In this document: positions 39,345 to 47,375 of the stretch, piece after piece
Layout of the letters: each line of letters opens with the position of its first letter
How positions within the stretch are numbered: the first letter of the stretch is position 1
Origin: Streptomyces sp. SAI-127
GTDB lineage: Bacteria > Actinomycetota > Actinomycetes > Streptomycetales > Streptomycetaceae
DNA length: 64,000 bases
NCBI RefSeq assembly: GCF_029894425.1
Contig: NZ_JARXYJ010000001.1
Location: 4,154,001-4,218,000, forward strand
Direction: 5' to 3'
The notes under the pieces: generated by a model
What the model was told of the DNA's origin: nothing
The model's database searches: none
What the model saw: the letters and a program-made list of their open reading frames with translations, nothing else
Made by a program: the position numbers and the translations under genes

Positions 39345-39931
39345 GTCGACTCCCCCAGCGTCCGGGGGCCATCATCCGTCACACTCTCGGCGCCCAACTG
39401 GTGCGCCAGCCGCTTCAGCCCCCGGTACGCCGCGGTACGCACCGCGCCGGGGCGCTTGCCGAGGACGCGGGCGGCCGCGGGACCGTCCAGTCCGACGACG
39501 ACCCGCAGCAACACCGCCTCTGCCTGGTCGCGCGGGAGCCCCCGGACCAGTTCGAGGGCGTACTCGGTGGAGAGGGACTCCAGCGCCTGGTCGTGGGTGC
39601 TGTGCGGGCCGGGCAGGTCCAGCATGTCCTGCTCCAGCGCCGCCGACCGGGGCCGCACCCGCTGCCGGCGCAGATGGTCCAGGGCCCGGTGCCGGGCGAT
39701 GGTCGCGGTCCAGCCGCGGAAGCCCGCCCCGTCACCCCTGAACCGGCCCAGGTCCCGGGCGATCTCCAGCCAGGCGTCCGACGCCACGTCCTCCGCGTCC
39801 TCCCCGACCAGCCCGCGCAGATACCCGAGCAGTCCGGGCTGCACCAGCCGGTAGGCGACCGCGAAGGCGGCCTCGTCGCCCTCCTGGGCCAGCGCGACGG
39901 CCGCGCCCAGTTCCCCGTCGTACGCCTGCAC
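39341..39931 (-). CDS. ECF RNA polymerase sigma factor, copy B
   Basis: The 196-aa sigma factor has region 2 (EDAEDVASDAWLEIARDL and FRGWTATIARHRALDHLRRQ) and region 4 (LPRDQAEAVLLRVVVGLDGP and LGKRPGAVRTAAYRGLKRLA). GTG 39931 is preferred because the protein then aligns from its first residues with copy A (MQAYDGELGAAV against MLGDDAELTAAV) and a GGGAGGGG element lies upstream. GTG 39997 is an alternative that adds 22 residues. It diverges from the secreted amidase gene, which could belong to its regulon. The lack of C-terminal SnoaL or other extension places it among small ECF proteins. Confidence 0.9.
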   Translation of the reverse strand: MQAYDGELGAAVALAQEGDEAAFAVAYRLVQPGLLGYLRGLVGEDAEDVASDAWLEIARDLGRFRGDGAGFRGWTATIARHRALDHLRRQRVRPRSAALEQDMLDLPGPHSTHDQALESLSTEYALELVRGLPRDQAEAVLLRVVVGLDGPAAARVLGKRPGAVRTAAYRGLKRLAHQLGAESVTDDGPRTLGEST

Positions 39932-40141
39932 GCGGCGGGGTTCCCCTCCCTGGCCCAAGAACTTTCCTGTCCGTACCGGTTCGTGGCGATTCCGCACCGT
40001 TCGGCGCGGTCACACCCTTGCCCATGTCCCCCACGGTCAACAGCGCCGGACCTCACGGAAGTGTCACAGCAGCTTGGACATACCGGGCACCCAGCCTCGA
40101 ACACCTGTGACACCTGGCAGTGTTCGTACGCTGTGTAGATG

Positions 40142-40160
40142 CCACCTGTGTGACAGGTGG
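40142..40160. promoter_or_regulatory. Perfect inverted repeat upstream of the amidase gene
   Basis: CCACCTGT-GTG-ACAGGTGG is an 8-3-8 dyad 31 bp before the GTG start. A related half-site (ACACCTGTGACACCTGG) occurs 40 bp further upstream. It could be an operator or a 5'-UTR stem-loop. Confidence 0.5.
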
Positions 40161-40191
40161 TGTTTCTGTGACCAAATTCAGGGGTGGGGTA

Positions 40192-42489
40192 GTGAGTCGT
40201 CGAAAAAGCCGTGCGTACAGACCGCTCAGCATGAAGCGGAGGGCGTGGCTGACACTCGGCGCGGTGGTTCTGGGAGGCGGCGGCATCGCGACCTACGCCG
40301 CCGCCAGTCCGTCGAACGACGCCGCGGGGGACGTGCAGCCCAAGCGGCCGGTGAAGGTCTACGACCTGACGCTGAAGGGCACCGCGGCCGGCAAGCGGGA
40401 GCTGCCGCGCACCGAGACCAAGGAGTTCTCGCTGCTCGGTGTCTCCTGGACGGGGGTGACCAAACCGCTGGAGGGCAAGGCGCAGGTCCGTACCCGCAGC
40501 AGCGACACGGGCGAGTGGACCGCCTGGCAGGACCTGGAGACGAACATCGACCCGCCGGAGGACCCCGAGGAGCGCAGCGGCGCCCGCGGCGCGTCCGAAC
40601 CGCTGTGGGTCGGTCCCTCGGACGGCGTGCAGGCGCAGGTCGTCCACGAGGACGGCACCACAAGTGCCGGACTTCCCAAGGGACTTGAGGTCAACCTCGT
40701 CGACCCGGGCATCGCGACCGCCGCCGAGCAGAAGAACGCCGGCGACGACACGGACCCGGCGGCGTTCGCCGCGGACGAGACGCCGACACCGACTCCGACC
40801 GACTCGACGTCGCCGACCGACTCGACGTCACCGACCGACTCGACGTCACCGACGGCCACGGTCTCCGCTTCGGCTTCCGAGTCGGCTTCGGCTTCGGCGT
40901 CCGCTTCGGTCACCGCCTCCCCGACGCCGACCCCCACGCCCACCGCCACCATCCCCACCGCGCCCCCGTCGACGGTCCCCGAGCCCTCGATGGTCTCCCG
41001 CGCCGGCTGGGGCGCCGACGAGTCGCTCAGCCCCGACCCGTCGGAGTACAACGCCGATGTGAAGGCCGTCTTCGTGCACCACACGGACGGCTCCAACGAC
41101 TACTCGTGCGCCGACTCCGCGGCGATCGTGCGCGGCATCTACGCGTACCACACGCAGACCAACGGCTGGAACGACATCGGCTACAACTTCCTCGTCGACA
41201 AGTGCGGCACCATCTTCGAGGGCCGCAAGGGCGGCGTGGCCCTGCCGGTCCTCGGCGCGCACACCTACGGCTGGAACCGTGAGTCCACCGGCATCGCGAT
41301 CCTCGGCAACTACACCGCCGCGGGCGCCTCGAACGCCGCCCTCACCTCGGTCGCCCGGATCGCGGCCTGGAAGCTCGGCCAGTACGGCGTCGACCCCAAC
41401 TCGACGGTCCAGCTGAAGGCGGGCGCGACCCAGAAGAACCTCGCCGGTACGAGCTTCACCGGGGGCAGTCTCTACACCTTCAACCGGATCTCCGGCCACC
41501 GCGACGGCTACGCCACCGAGTGCCCGGGCAACTCCCTGTACGCCCAGCTGCCGACCATCCGCGCCTGGGCGTCCGGCCCGGTGCAGGGCCTGAAGCTCAC
41601 CTCGCTGACCGGCGCGGCCCTGTCCGGCTCGACGTACTGGACCAAGGGCGCGATCACGGCGAAGTGGTCGGCCACCACGCCGGGTTCGCTGATCTCGAAG
41701 TTCGAGCTGCTGGTCGACGGCAAGGTCGTCGCGACCACGTCCGGTACGGCCACCTCGGCCGGCACCACCCTGGCCGCGGGCAGCCACAAGGTCGCCGTAC
41801 GGGCCGTGCACCAGTCCGGCAAGACCGCGACGACCACCGCGCTGACGGTCGCGACCGACACCACCGCGCCGACCTTCTCCACCACCCCGAAGATCACCCT
41901 GCGCACCGGCACGGTCAACACCACCGCCGTCCCGGTCACCCTCGGCTGGAAGGCCGCCGACTCCCAGGCCCTGAAGCAGGTGAGCCTGCTGTCCCCGACG
42001 ACGGCCACCTTCGGCCCGACCACCACCAGCTCCAGCCGTACCGCCAAGCCGGGTACCGCGAGCATCTGGTCGATGAAGGCGTACGACTTCGCGGGCAACA
42101 CCCGTACGTCGTCCCCCTCGTACACGCCGATGATCCTTCAGGAGACCTCGGCCACCAAGTCCGGCAGCTGGACGACGCGTTCCTCCACCAGCTACCTCGG
42201 CGGCAAGTCGTACTCCAGCGGTTCCAAGGGCGCGAGCCTGACCTGGACGTTCACCGGCCGGTCCGCCGCGTGGGTGGTCTCGCGGGCGTCCACCTCCGGG
42301 CAGGCGTACGTGTACGTGGACGGCACCAAGGTCGCGACCGTCGACCTGAAGTCCTCGACCACCGCCTACCGCCAGGCGATCTGGACCAAGTCGTGGTCCA
42401 GCAGCGCCAAGCACACGGTGAAGATCGTGGTGGTGGGCACCAGCGGCCGCCCGACGATCACGACGGACGGCCTGGTCTACATCAAGTAG
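40192..42489 (+). CDS. Secreted PGRP-type N-acetylmuramoyl-L-alanine amidase
   Basis: The 765-aa exported protein would cleave the amide between muramic acid and the stem peptide. A signal/anchor (MKRRAWLTLGAVVLGGGGIA) is followed by a beta-rich domain, a Ser/Thr/Pro linker with three DSTSPT repeats, and the PGRP/amidase_2 domain at about 266-460: MVSRAGWGADESLS, the zinc ligand in VFVHHTDG, YNFLVDKCGTIFEGRKGG and the second zinc pair in SGHRDGYATECPGN. The C-terminal 300 residues are Ig-like and lectin-like sandwiches (WTFTGRSAAWVVSR). GTG 40192 follows GGGGTGGGG. It diverges from the copy-B sigma factor. Confidence 0.92.
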   Translation: MSRRKSRAYRPLSMKRRAWLTLGAVVLGGGGIATYAAASPSNDAAGDVQPKRPVKVYDLTLKGTAAGKRELPRTETKEFSLLGVSWTGVTKPLEGKAQVRTRSSDTGEWTAWQDLETNIDPPEDPEERSGARGASEPLWVGPSDGVQAQVVHEDGTTSAGLPKGLEVNLVDPGIATAAEQKNAGDDTDPAAFAADETPTPTPTDSTSPTDSTSPTDSTSPTATVSASASESASASASASVTASPTPTPTPTATIPTAPPSTVPEPSMVSRAGWGADESLSPDPSEYNADVKAVFVHHTDGSNDYSCADSAAIVRGIYAYHTQTNGWNDIGYNFLVDKCGTIFEGRKGGVALPVLGAHTYGWNRESTGIAILGNYTAAGASNAALTSVARIAAWKLGQYGVDPNSTVQLKAGATQKNLAGTSFTGGSLYTFNRISGHRDGYATECPGNSLYAQLPTIRAWASGPVQGLKLTSLTGAALSGSTYWTKGAITAKWSATTPGSLISKFELLVDGKVVATTSGTATSAGTTLAAGSHKVAVRAVHQSGKTATTTALTVATDTTAPTFSTTPKITLRTGTVNTTAVPVTLGWKAADSQALKQVSLLSPTTATFGPTTTSSSRTAKPGTASIWSMKAYDFAGNTRTSSPSYTPMILQETSATKSGSWTTRSSTSYLGGKSYSSGSKGASLTWTFTGRSAAWVVSRASTSGQAYVYVDGTKVATVDLKSSTTAYRQAIWTKSWSSSAKHTVKIVVVGTSGRPTITTDGLVYIK

Positions 42490-42493
42490 CGCC

Positions 42494-43966
42494 TCAGCCC
42501 AGCGTGTCCACCGGCTCGGGCGCCCGCTCCCCCGCACCCTGGGGAGTGGGCGCCCGTTCCGCGTTCACGACGACTCCCGCGATCAGCGCGGCCAGCAGCA
42601 GCGCCCCGAACGCCCACCAGGTGGCCACGTTGAAGCCGTGCACCGTGGCCTCGGCCTGGAGCAGCCGCTTGTCGACGCCGGGTCCGGCGTGCGCGGTCAG
42701 GTAGGTCGCGGTCGCACTCGCGGCGATCGTGTTCAGCAGCGCCGTACCGATCGAACCGCCCACCTGCTGGGCCGTGTTGAAGGTCGCCGAGGCCGCCCCC
42801 GAGTCACGCGGCGCGACACTGCCGGTGGCCAGCGAGATGGAGGTCATCATCGCCGTACTCATGCCGAGACCCAGCATCAGCATCCCGGGCAGGACGTGCG
42901 AGGTGTACGCCGGCTCGACGCCGACCTGCGCGATGATCGCCAACCCGCCCGCGGCCACGAGCAGTCCGGGCACGATCAAGGTCCTCGGCGGCACCCTGCT
43001 CAGCAGCCGTGCGGCGATCTGCGTCGAGCCGACGATCATCGCGGCCGTCATCGGCAGATACGCGAGCCCGGTCTTCAGCGGCGACCATCCAAGGACGCCC
43101 TGCAGGTAGTAGGTCAGGAAGAGGAACACGCCGAACATCCCGACGGTGACGAACAGCACGGTCAGGAAGGCGCCGACGCGCTGCCTGTCCTTGACCACCG
43201 ACATCGGCAGCAACGGCACCCGCGCCCGGGTCTGCCACACCGCGAAGGCGGCGAGCAGCACAACTCCGGCGACCAGCAGGGTCACCACCAGCCCGTCGTC
43301 CCAACCCCGGGACGCCGCCTCGGAGAAGCCGTACACCAGGGACACCATGCCGCCCGAGCCGAGCAGCGCGCCCGGCACGTCGAGATGGGCGTCGGGGTGC
43401 CGTCCGCCGGGCGCGAGGATCGCCCACGCGCCCGCGAACGCGACCAGCGCGATGGGCACGTTGACGTACAGACACCAGCGCCAGTCCAGATACTCGGTGA
43501 GCAGACCGCCCGCGAGCAGCCCGATCGCGGCGCCCGCCCCGACGATCGCCCCGAACACCCCGAAGGCCTTCGCGCGGTCCTTGGGATCGGTGAACGTCGT
43601 CGCGAGCAGCGACAGCGCGGCCGGTGCGAGCAGTGCGGCGAACACGCCCTGCAGGGCCCGCGCCCCGAACAGCATCCCCTGCCCCGTCGCGGCCCCGCCG
43701 AGCGCGGAGGCGGCGGCGAAGCCGACGAGCCCGATCATGAAGGTGGTCTTGCGCCCGGCGAGGTCGGCGATCCGGCCGCCGAGCAGCAGCAGTCCGCCGA
43801 AGGCGAGGGTGTAGGCGGTAATGACCCACTGCCTGTTCCCGTCCGACATGTTCAGGTCGGCCTGGGCGGACGGCAGGGCGATGTTGACGATGGTCATGTC
43901 CAGCACGACCATCAACTGGGCGAGCGCGATGACGACCAGCGCCCACCAACGACGGTTGTCGGCCAT
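42494..43966 (-). CDS. DHA2-family MFS drug exporter (14 TM)
   Basis: The 490-aa transporter begins WWALVVIALAQLMVVLDMTI with motif D1 (LDMTIVNIALPSAQADL), has motif A GGRIADLAGRKTTFMIGLV between helices 2 and 3, and motif C GAIVGAGAAIGLLAGGLLTE in helix 5. About 14 hydrophobic segments are visible, as in EmrB/QacA drug:proton antiporters. The C-terminal tail is short and cytoplasmic. No dedicated regulator is adjacent. It converges on the amidase gene with 4 bp between stops and shares the DNA of that gene's terminator. Confidence 0.93.
   Translation of the reverse strand: MADNRRWWALVVIALAQLMVVLDMTIVNIALPSAQADLNMSDGNRQWVITAYTLAFGGLLLLGGRIADLAGRKTTFMIGLVGFAAASALGGAATGQGMLFGARALQGVFAALLAPAALSLLATTFTDPKDRAKAFGVFGAIVGAGAAIGLLAGGLLTEYLDWRWCLYVNVPIALVAFAGAWAILAPGGRHPDAHLDVPGALLGSGGMVSLVYGFSEAASRGWDDGLVVTLLVAGVVLLAAFAVWQTRARVPLLPMSVVKDRQRVGAFLTVLFVTVGMFGVFLFLTYYLQGVLGWSPLKTGLAYLPMTAAMIVGSTQIAARLLSRVPPRTLIVPGLLVAAGGLAIIAQVGVEPAYTSHVLPGMLMLGLGMSTAMMTSISLATGSVAPRDSGAASATFNTAQQVGGSIGTALLNTIAASATATYLTAHAGPGVDKRLLQAEATVHGFNVATWWAFGALLLAALIAGVVVNAERAPTPQGAGERAPEPVDTLG
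42518..42555 (+). terminator. Terminator hairpin of the amidase gene inside the MFS 3' end
   Basis: GGGCGCCCGCTCCCC and GGGGAGTGGGCGCCC form a 15-bp stem (one G-U pair on the plus strand) around an 8-nt loop. It lies 29 bp past the amidase stop and overlaps the last codons of the convergent transporter. Confidence 0.7.
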
Positions 43967-44055
43967 GACCCCATCGTGCGCCTGCCGCCGCTCCCTTGGG
44001 AACGGCAGCGTCTCTTATTACGGTGTTTTTGCCTCGGGTGCCGCCGCCTCCGCGG

Positions 44056-44514
44056 TCAGCTCCGCACGGCGCCCGTCGCGTCCCGGCACAGCAGTCGCAG
44101 CGAGCCGTCCCCCGCGAAGCAGCGGCGGGCCTCGTCCACCGGGTCCCACAGCCGTCCGTCGGGGGTGCGGACCCAGTGGTCGCCGCCGCTCGTCCACCAC
44201 TCGGCACCGGCCTGGCGGACGACGACCTCACCGGCGTAGGCGCCGAGCCCGCGCAGCACGGTCTCCACGGCGGCGTACGGCGCCCCCTCCCGCCGTATCT
44301 CCTCGATCAGCCGGTCGACGCGCCACAGGCTCTGCGCCGAGTAGTCGAGCCGGACGCGTGCGCCCTCGCGCAGGGCCGACACCGCGTCGGCCGCCCAGCG
44401 CACGGGCTTGGTCGCGGCGGAGGGCCTGGTTGCGGCGGAGGGCCTGGTTGCGGGCATGGGTGCCTGGCGGGTCGTCATATGAGCCGTCGTATGAGCCGTC
44501 ACATCAGTCATCAC
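44056..44514 (-). CDS. Hypothetical protein, tandem-repeat N-terminus
   Basis: This 152-aa cytoplasmic protein has no family I recognise. The N-terminal 35 residues are low complexity with duplicated segments (TAHTTAHMTT and RPSAATRPSAATKP, encoded by tandem repeats). The folded part starts at VRWAADAVSALREGARVRLD and contains LWRVDRLIEEIRREGAPY and WWTSGGDHWVRTPDGRLWDP, which suggests a compact alpha/beta domain. The exact start is uncertain because several ATG codons lie close together without a clear ribosome-binding site. It is encoded downstream of nothing on its strand and 90 bp from the MFS start. Confidence 0.6.
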   Translation of the reverse strand: MMTDVTAHTTAHMTTRQAPMPATRPSAATRPSAATKPVRWAADAVSALREGARVRLDYSAQSLWRVDRLIEEIRREGAPYAAVETVLRGLGAYAGEVVVRQAGAEWWTSGGDHWVRTPDGRLWDPVDEARRCFAGDGSLRLLCRDATGAVRS

Positions 44515-44688
44515 TTGGGGAAAGCGTGTCAGCGAGGTGTTTCGTCACCCGGATCGGGGCCTTCGCGCGGACCGGTGCAGGACCGACCCACCTTCGCCGT
44601 ATCCCTCTCCGGACGGTCACAGGACCCTCTCCGTCGCGAGGTTGACGCCGGAGTGACGATTCGGCCCTCCGCTGCGCTCCTGTCTCTG

Positions 44689-45150
44689 ATGAGTGACTAC
44701 TTCCATCTCCGCGCGGTGCCGCCCTCGGCACTGCGCAACAGCGCGAACTGGATGCAACGGCTGTTCGAGGACGACTGGGACGCCGTCCGCGAACGCATCG
44801 GACGGCACCGGGAGGAGGTGCTGGACAAGTCCTACCTGGACCACGAACTCCTCTACGCCGGCGCCGAGGTGGTCCTCGGCGGGCTGCCGGTCTACCCGGG
44901 CGACCACGACAAGCCCCCGTTCCTGCTCCTGACGGCGGCACGGGCGAACCGTGTCTCGGCGTACCTCGGTTCGGCCGACTTCGAGGCCCTGTGGCTGGTC
45001 GTCCGCGAGGAGTTGCTGCCGAGACACGGCGGTGCGGCCGCGGAACGGGAGGCGCGGGGGGTGTTCGCGGCGGCGCACCGGGATCTGACGGCGTTCTACG
45101 ACCAGACGGCGCGGTACGGGGACGCGGTGGTCAAGTGGCTCGTCCAGTGA
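44689..45150 (+). CDS. DUF1877-like (YfbM-type) protein
   Basis: The 153-aa soluble protein begins MSDYFHLRAVPPSALRNSAN and has LFEDDWDAVRERIGRHREEV, YLDHELLYAGAEVVLGGLPV and RVSAYLGSADFEALWLVVRE. This order matches the DUF1877 family, small proteins often found near toxin or effector genes in other bacteria. ATG 44689 is chosen because the domain begins there; GTG 44653 in frame is possible. Its function is unknown. Its end lies 27 bp from the convergent next gene. Confidence 0.72.
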   Translation: MSDYFHLRAVPPSALRNSANWMQRLFEDDWDAVRERIGRHREEVLDKSYLDHELLYAGAEVVLGGLPVYPGDHDKPPFLLLTAARANRVSAYLGSADFEALWLVVREELLPRHGGAAAEREARGVFAAAHRDLTAFYDQTARYGDAVVKWLVQ

Positions 45151-45177
45151 GCCGCTCCTCCACCGGGCCGCCCTCCG

Positions 45178-45819
45178 TCACCCTCGCCGCCGGCTCCTCC
45201 GGGACACCACCGCGCGCAGCACCCGGCGGCCTTCCGTCGACACCTCCAGGGCCGGACGCAGGCCTGCCGGGCCGTGGCCGGCGAGGAGTTCCAGGACGGT
45301 GATCTGGCGGCGCAGTTCGGCGGCGACGAGGGGAGACATGCCCTCCGTACGGCCCTCGCGGCGGGCGTCGACCGAGTCGCCGGCGCCCGTCAGGGGGTCG
45401 AGCAGCCCGTGGATCCGGAGCGCGGCGACCGAGCAGGCGTCGGCCCACACCCGTACCCCGGCGGCGGACCGTTCCACCGGCGCGGCGGCGAGCATCCGGC
45501 GGGCCAGCAGCACGGCCTCGTCCTCACCGGAGCCGGAACCGGAACCGGAGCCGGAACCGGAGAAGTCGCCGGAGCCACCCGCGTCCGGCTCCCCGCCGCC
45601 TCCGTCGGCCGCTCCGAACTCGCCGCCCAGTTTCCCCCGCACCTGCTCCAGCCGTTCGCCCCACTCCGCGGCCCCGGCGTCCTCCGCGAGCCCCGCCCAC
45701 AGGGGCCGGAGAACCTCGTCGTCGCCACCGAGCAGCGGTACACAGCGATCCAAACAAGCCAACCCGCTGGCGGCCAGTCCGCGTTCGTCGGCCTGGCCGA
45801 TCAGCTCCACCAGACTCAT
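45178..45819 (-). CDS. Hypothetical protein with Gly-Ser repeat
   Basis: The 213-aa soluble protein starts MSLVELIGQADERGLAASGL, has LLGGDDEVLRPLWAGLAEDA, then a Gly-Ser run (SGSGSGSGSG, from CCGGAR hexamer repeats near 45530-45560), and a helical C-terminus (RRMLAAAPVERSAAGVRVWA and LRRQITVLELLAGHGPAGLR). GGGAGG precedes ATG 45819. I do not recognise a family; the layout suggests two helical domains joined by a flexible linker. It forms a same-strand cluster with the next two genes. Confidence 0.62.
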   Translation of the reverse strand: MSLVELIGQADERGLAASGLACLDRCVPLLGGDDEVLRPLWAGLAEDAGAAEWGERLEQVRGKLGGEFGAADGGGGEPDAGGSGDFSGSGSGSGSGSGEDEAVLLARRMLAAAPVERSAAGVRVWADACSVAALRIHGLLDPLTGAGDSVDARREGRTEGMSPLVAAELRRQITVLELLAGHGPAGLRPALEVSTEGRRVLRAVVSRRSRRRG

Positions 45820-45895
45820 CCACGCCTCCCTCGCCGAGCGGTATCCCCTAACGGAACCCGCACTTCCCCTTACTGCGCGCAATGGCCCGGGAGTG

Positions 45896-46399
45896 TCACA
45901 GGGGCACCACACCGAGCCGGTCGAGCATACGGAAGAAGAGGTTTTCGGCCAACGGGTCGGGATCGGCGCTCAGTACGTCGAGCAATGGCTCCTCGGCCAC
46001 CTCGCGGCCCGCCTCCGCCGCCCAGGCGACGGCCCGCGCGGCCGCGTCCCGGGGTTCGAGGAAGTAGTCCTCCAGGGTCAGCCCCTCCTCGCCGCCCCCG
46101 ATGTACTCGGCCATGGCGGAACGGGCCAGACAGGTCGTCCAGGCCCCGCTCTCCGGCCCGGCCGCCTCCAGGACGACCGACGCACTGTCCATGACGTATC
46201 CGAAGAGCGCGGGCGAACCACTCTCCAGGGCAAGGGCGTTCATGTTGCCGACATCGCCCTCGCCGTTCGCGTACTCCCAGACCTGCCATCCGTCGGGCGC
46301 CGACTCGCGTAGGACCATGCCCTCGGCTCCGGCCAGCGCGTCCAGTTCGGCGAGCGGCCGCTCCCCGCGGCCCACGACGAAGTAACCCCAGTAGCCCAT
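45896..46399 (-). CDS. Hypothetical protein, small alpha/beta
   Basis: The 167-aa protein starts MGYWGYFVVGRGERPLAELD and contains WQVWEYANGEGDVGNMNALA, YVMDSASVVLEAAGPESGAW and AWAAEAGREVAEEPLLDVLS. The first half resembles a family of Streptomyces proteins of unknown function that begin MGYWGY or similar. ATG 46399 follows an AGGGGG sequence at good spacing. There is no signal peptide or membrane segment. No activity can be assigned. Confidence 0.65.
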   Translation of the reverse strand: MGYWGYFVVGRGERPLAELDALAGAEGMVLRESAPDGWQVWEYANGEGDVGNMNALALESGSPALFGYVMDSASVVLEAAGPESGAWTTCLARSAMAEYIGGGEEGLTLEDYFLEPRDAAARAVAWAAEAGREVAEEPLLDVLSADPDPLAENLFFRMLDRLGVVPL

Positions 46400-46485
46400 C
46401 CCCGGTCCCCCTGGCTGCTCGGTACGGCTCGGGCCCGAATACACCACATTCGTACGGCAGTTCGCAGCAGGATGGACCAAATCCG

Positions 46486-47253
46486 TCATACGGCGACGGG
46501 CACCGCGGGTCCCTGGCGGGCCTTCTCGTCCTGCATCCGGGTGAGCCGGAGCACGACGGCGGCGGCGACCAGGGCGGCCACGAGGTCGAGACCGTCGGCG
46601 ACCATCAGCTGCGTCATGGAGTCGCGGATCTCCTGGGAGGTGTCGGCCTCCTCGAACGCGGTGTACAGGACCCGCCCGATGGTCTGGGAGAGGAGCCACA
46701 GCGTCCACCAGACGTTGATCAGGGCATGCCCGCCGGGCTTGTCCCCCGTGCTGCTCGCGTCCCAGATGTCGACCACGACCCGGCGCGGGTACCACAGGCT
46801 CGCGATCGGCACGACCCAGCCGGCGATCACCCAGGCCCGCGCCTTGTGGTGTCCGTCCGGGGCGAACACCTCGGCGTTGCGCCGGACCCGCCACAGCCAG
46901 ATCACGAAGACGACGGCGCAGACGACCAGCATGAGCCCCTGGGCGGCACCGGCCACGCCGGTGAGTGTGTCCGCCAGGTCGGCCCGGTCCAGTACGGCGC
47001 CCCCGGTGTCTCCCACGGCGAGGTCGCCCGTGACGTCGTACATGAGGAAGTCCGCGCCGAGGGCGAACGCGTCGACGGCCGCCATCACTCCGAGCAGTAC
47101 CGCGGTGGCGCGCCCGAGCCCCACCGGCGAGCGCAGCCAGATCTTCGGTGTGACACCGGCCGGCGGGGCCGCGAACCCGGCGGGCGTGGCGCACCCGGCG
47201 CACAGAACGCCGTCCGGTGCCGCTTCGGCATGCAGGCAGCGCGTACAGAGCAT
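46486..47253 (-). CDS. DUF4328 membrane protein with N-terminal zinc ribbon
   Basis: The 255-aa protein starts with a CxxC pair set (MLCTRCLHAEAAPDGVLCAGC), a zinc-ribbon-like module, then four hydrophobic segments. DUF4328 signatures are VFVIWLWRVRRNAEVF, ARAWVIAGWVVPIASLWYPR and INVWWTLWLLSQTIGR. GGGGGG precedes the ATG. DUF4328 proteins are common in Streptomyces and have no known function; the zinc ribbon could mediate contact with another membrane protein. The 3' end leaves 86 bp to the next gene on its strand. Confidence 0.82.
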   Translation of the reverse strand: MLCTRCLHAEAAPDGVLCAGCATPAGFAAPPAGVTPKIWLRSPVGLGRATAVLLGVMAAVDAFALGADFLMYDVTGDLAVGDTGGAVLDRADLADTLTGVAGAAQGLMLVVCAVVFVIWLWRVRRNAEVFAPDGHHKARAWVIAGWVVPIASLWYPRRVVVDIWDASSTGDKPGGHALINVWWTLWLLSQTIGRVLYTAFEEADTSQEIRDSMTQLMVADGLDLVAALVAAAVVLRLTRMQDEKARQGPAVPVAV

Positions 47254-47375
47254 GGTGAGGTCCCCCCGAGGTGCGGATGATCAGCAGACCGCGCGGGTTC
47301 TCCCCAGAGCCTCACGCGCGGCATGCGGAACATACGGTTCGACGGCCCCGTACGTCCACAGGAATCCGCGGTTCC

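Noticed and set aside
40795..40920. Short repeats near 40.8 kb considered as a CRISPR-like array
   Set aside because: They encode the Ser/Thr/Pro linker (DSTSPT repeats) of the amidase, in frame and without spacers.
45525..45565. CCGGAR hexamer repeats considered as regulatory iterons
   Set aside because: They lie inside a coding region and encode a Gly-Ser linker in frame.
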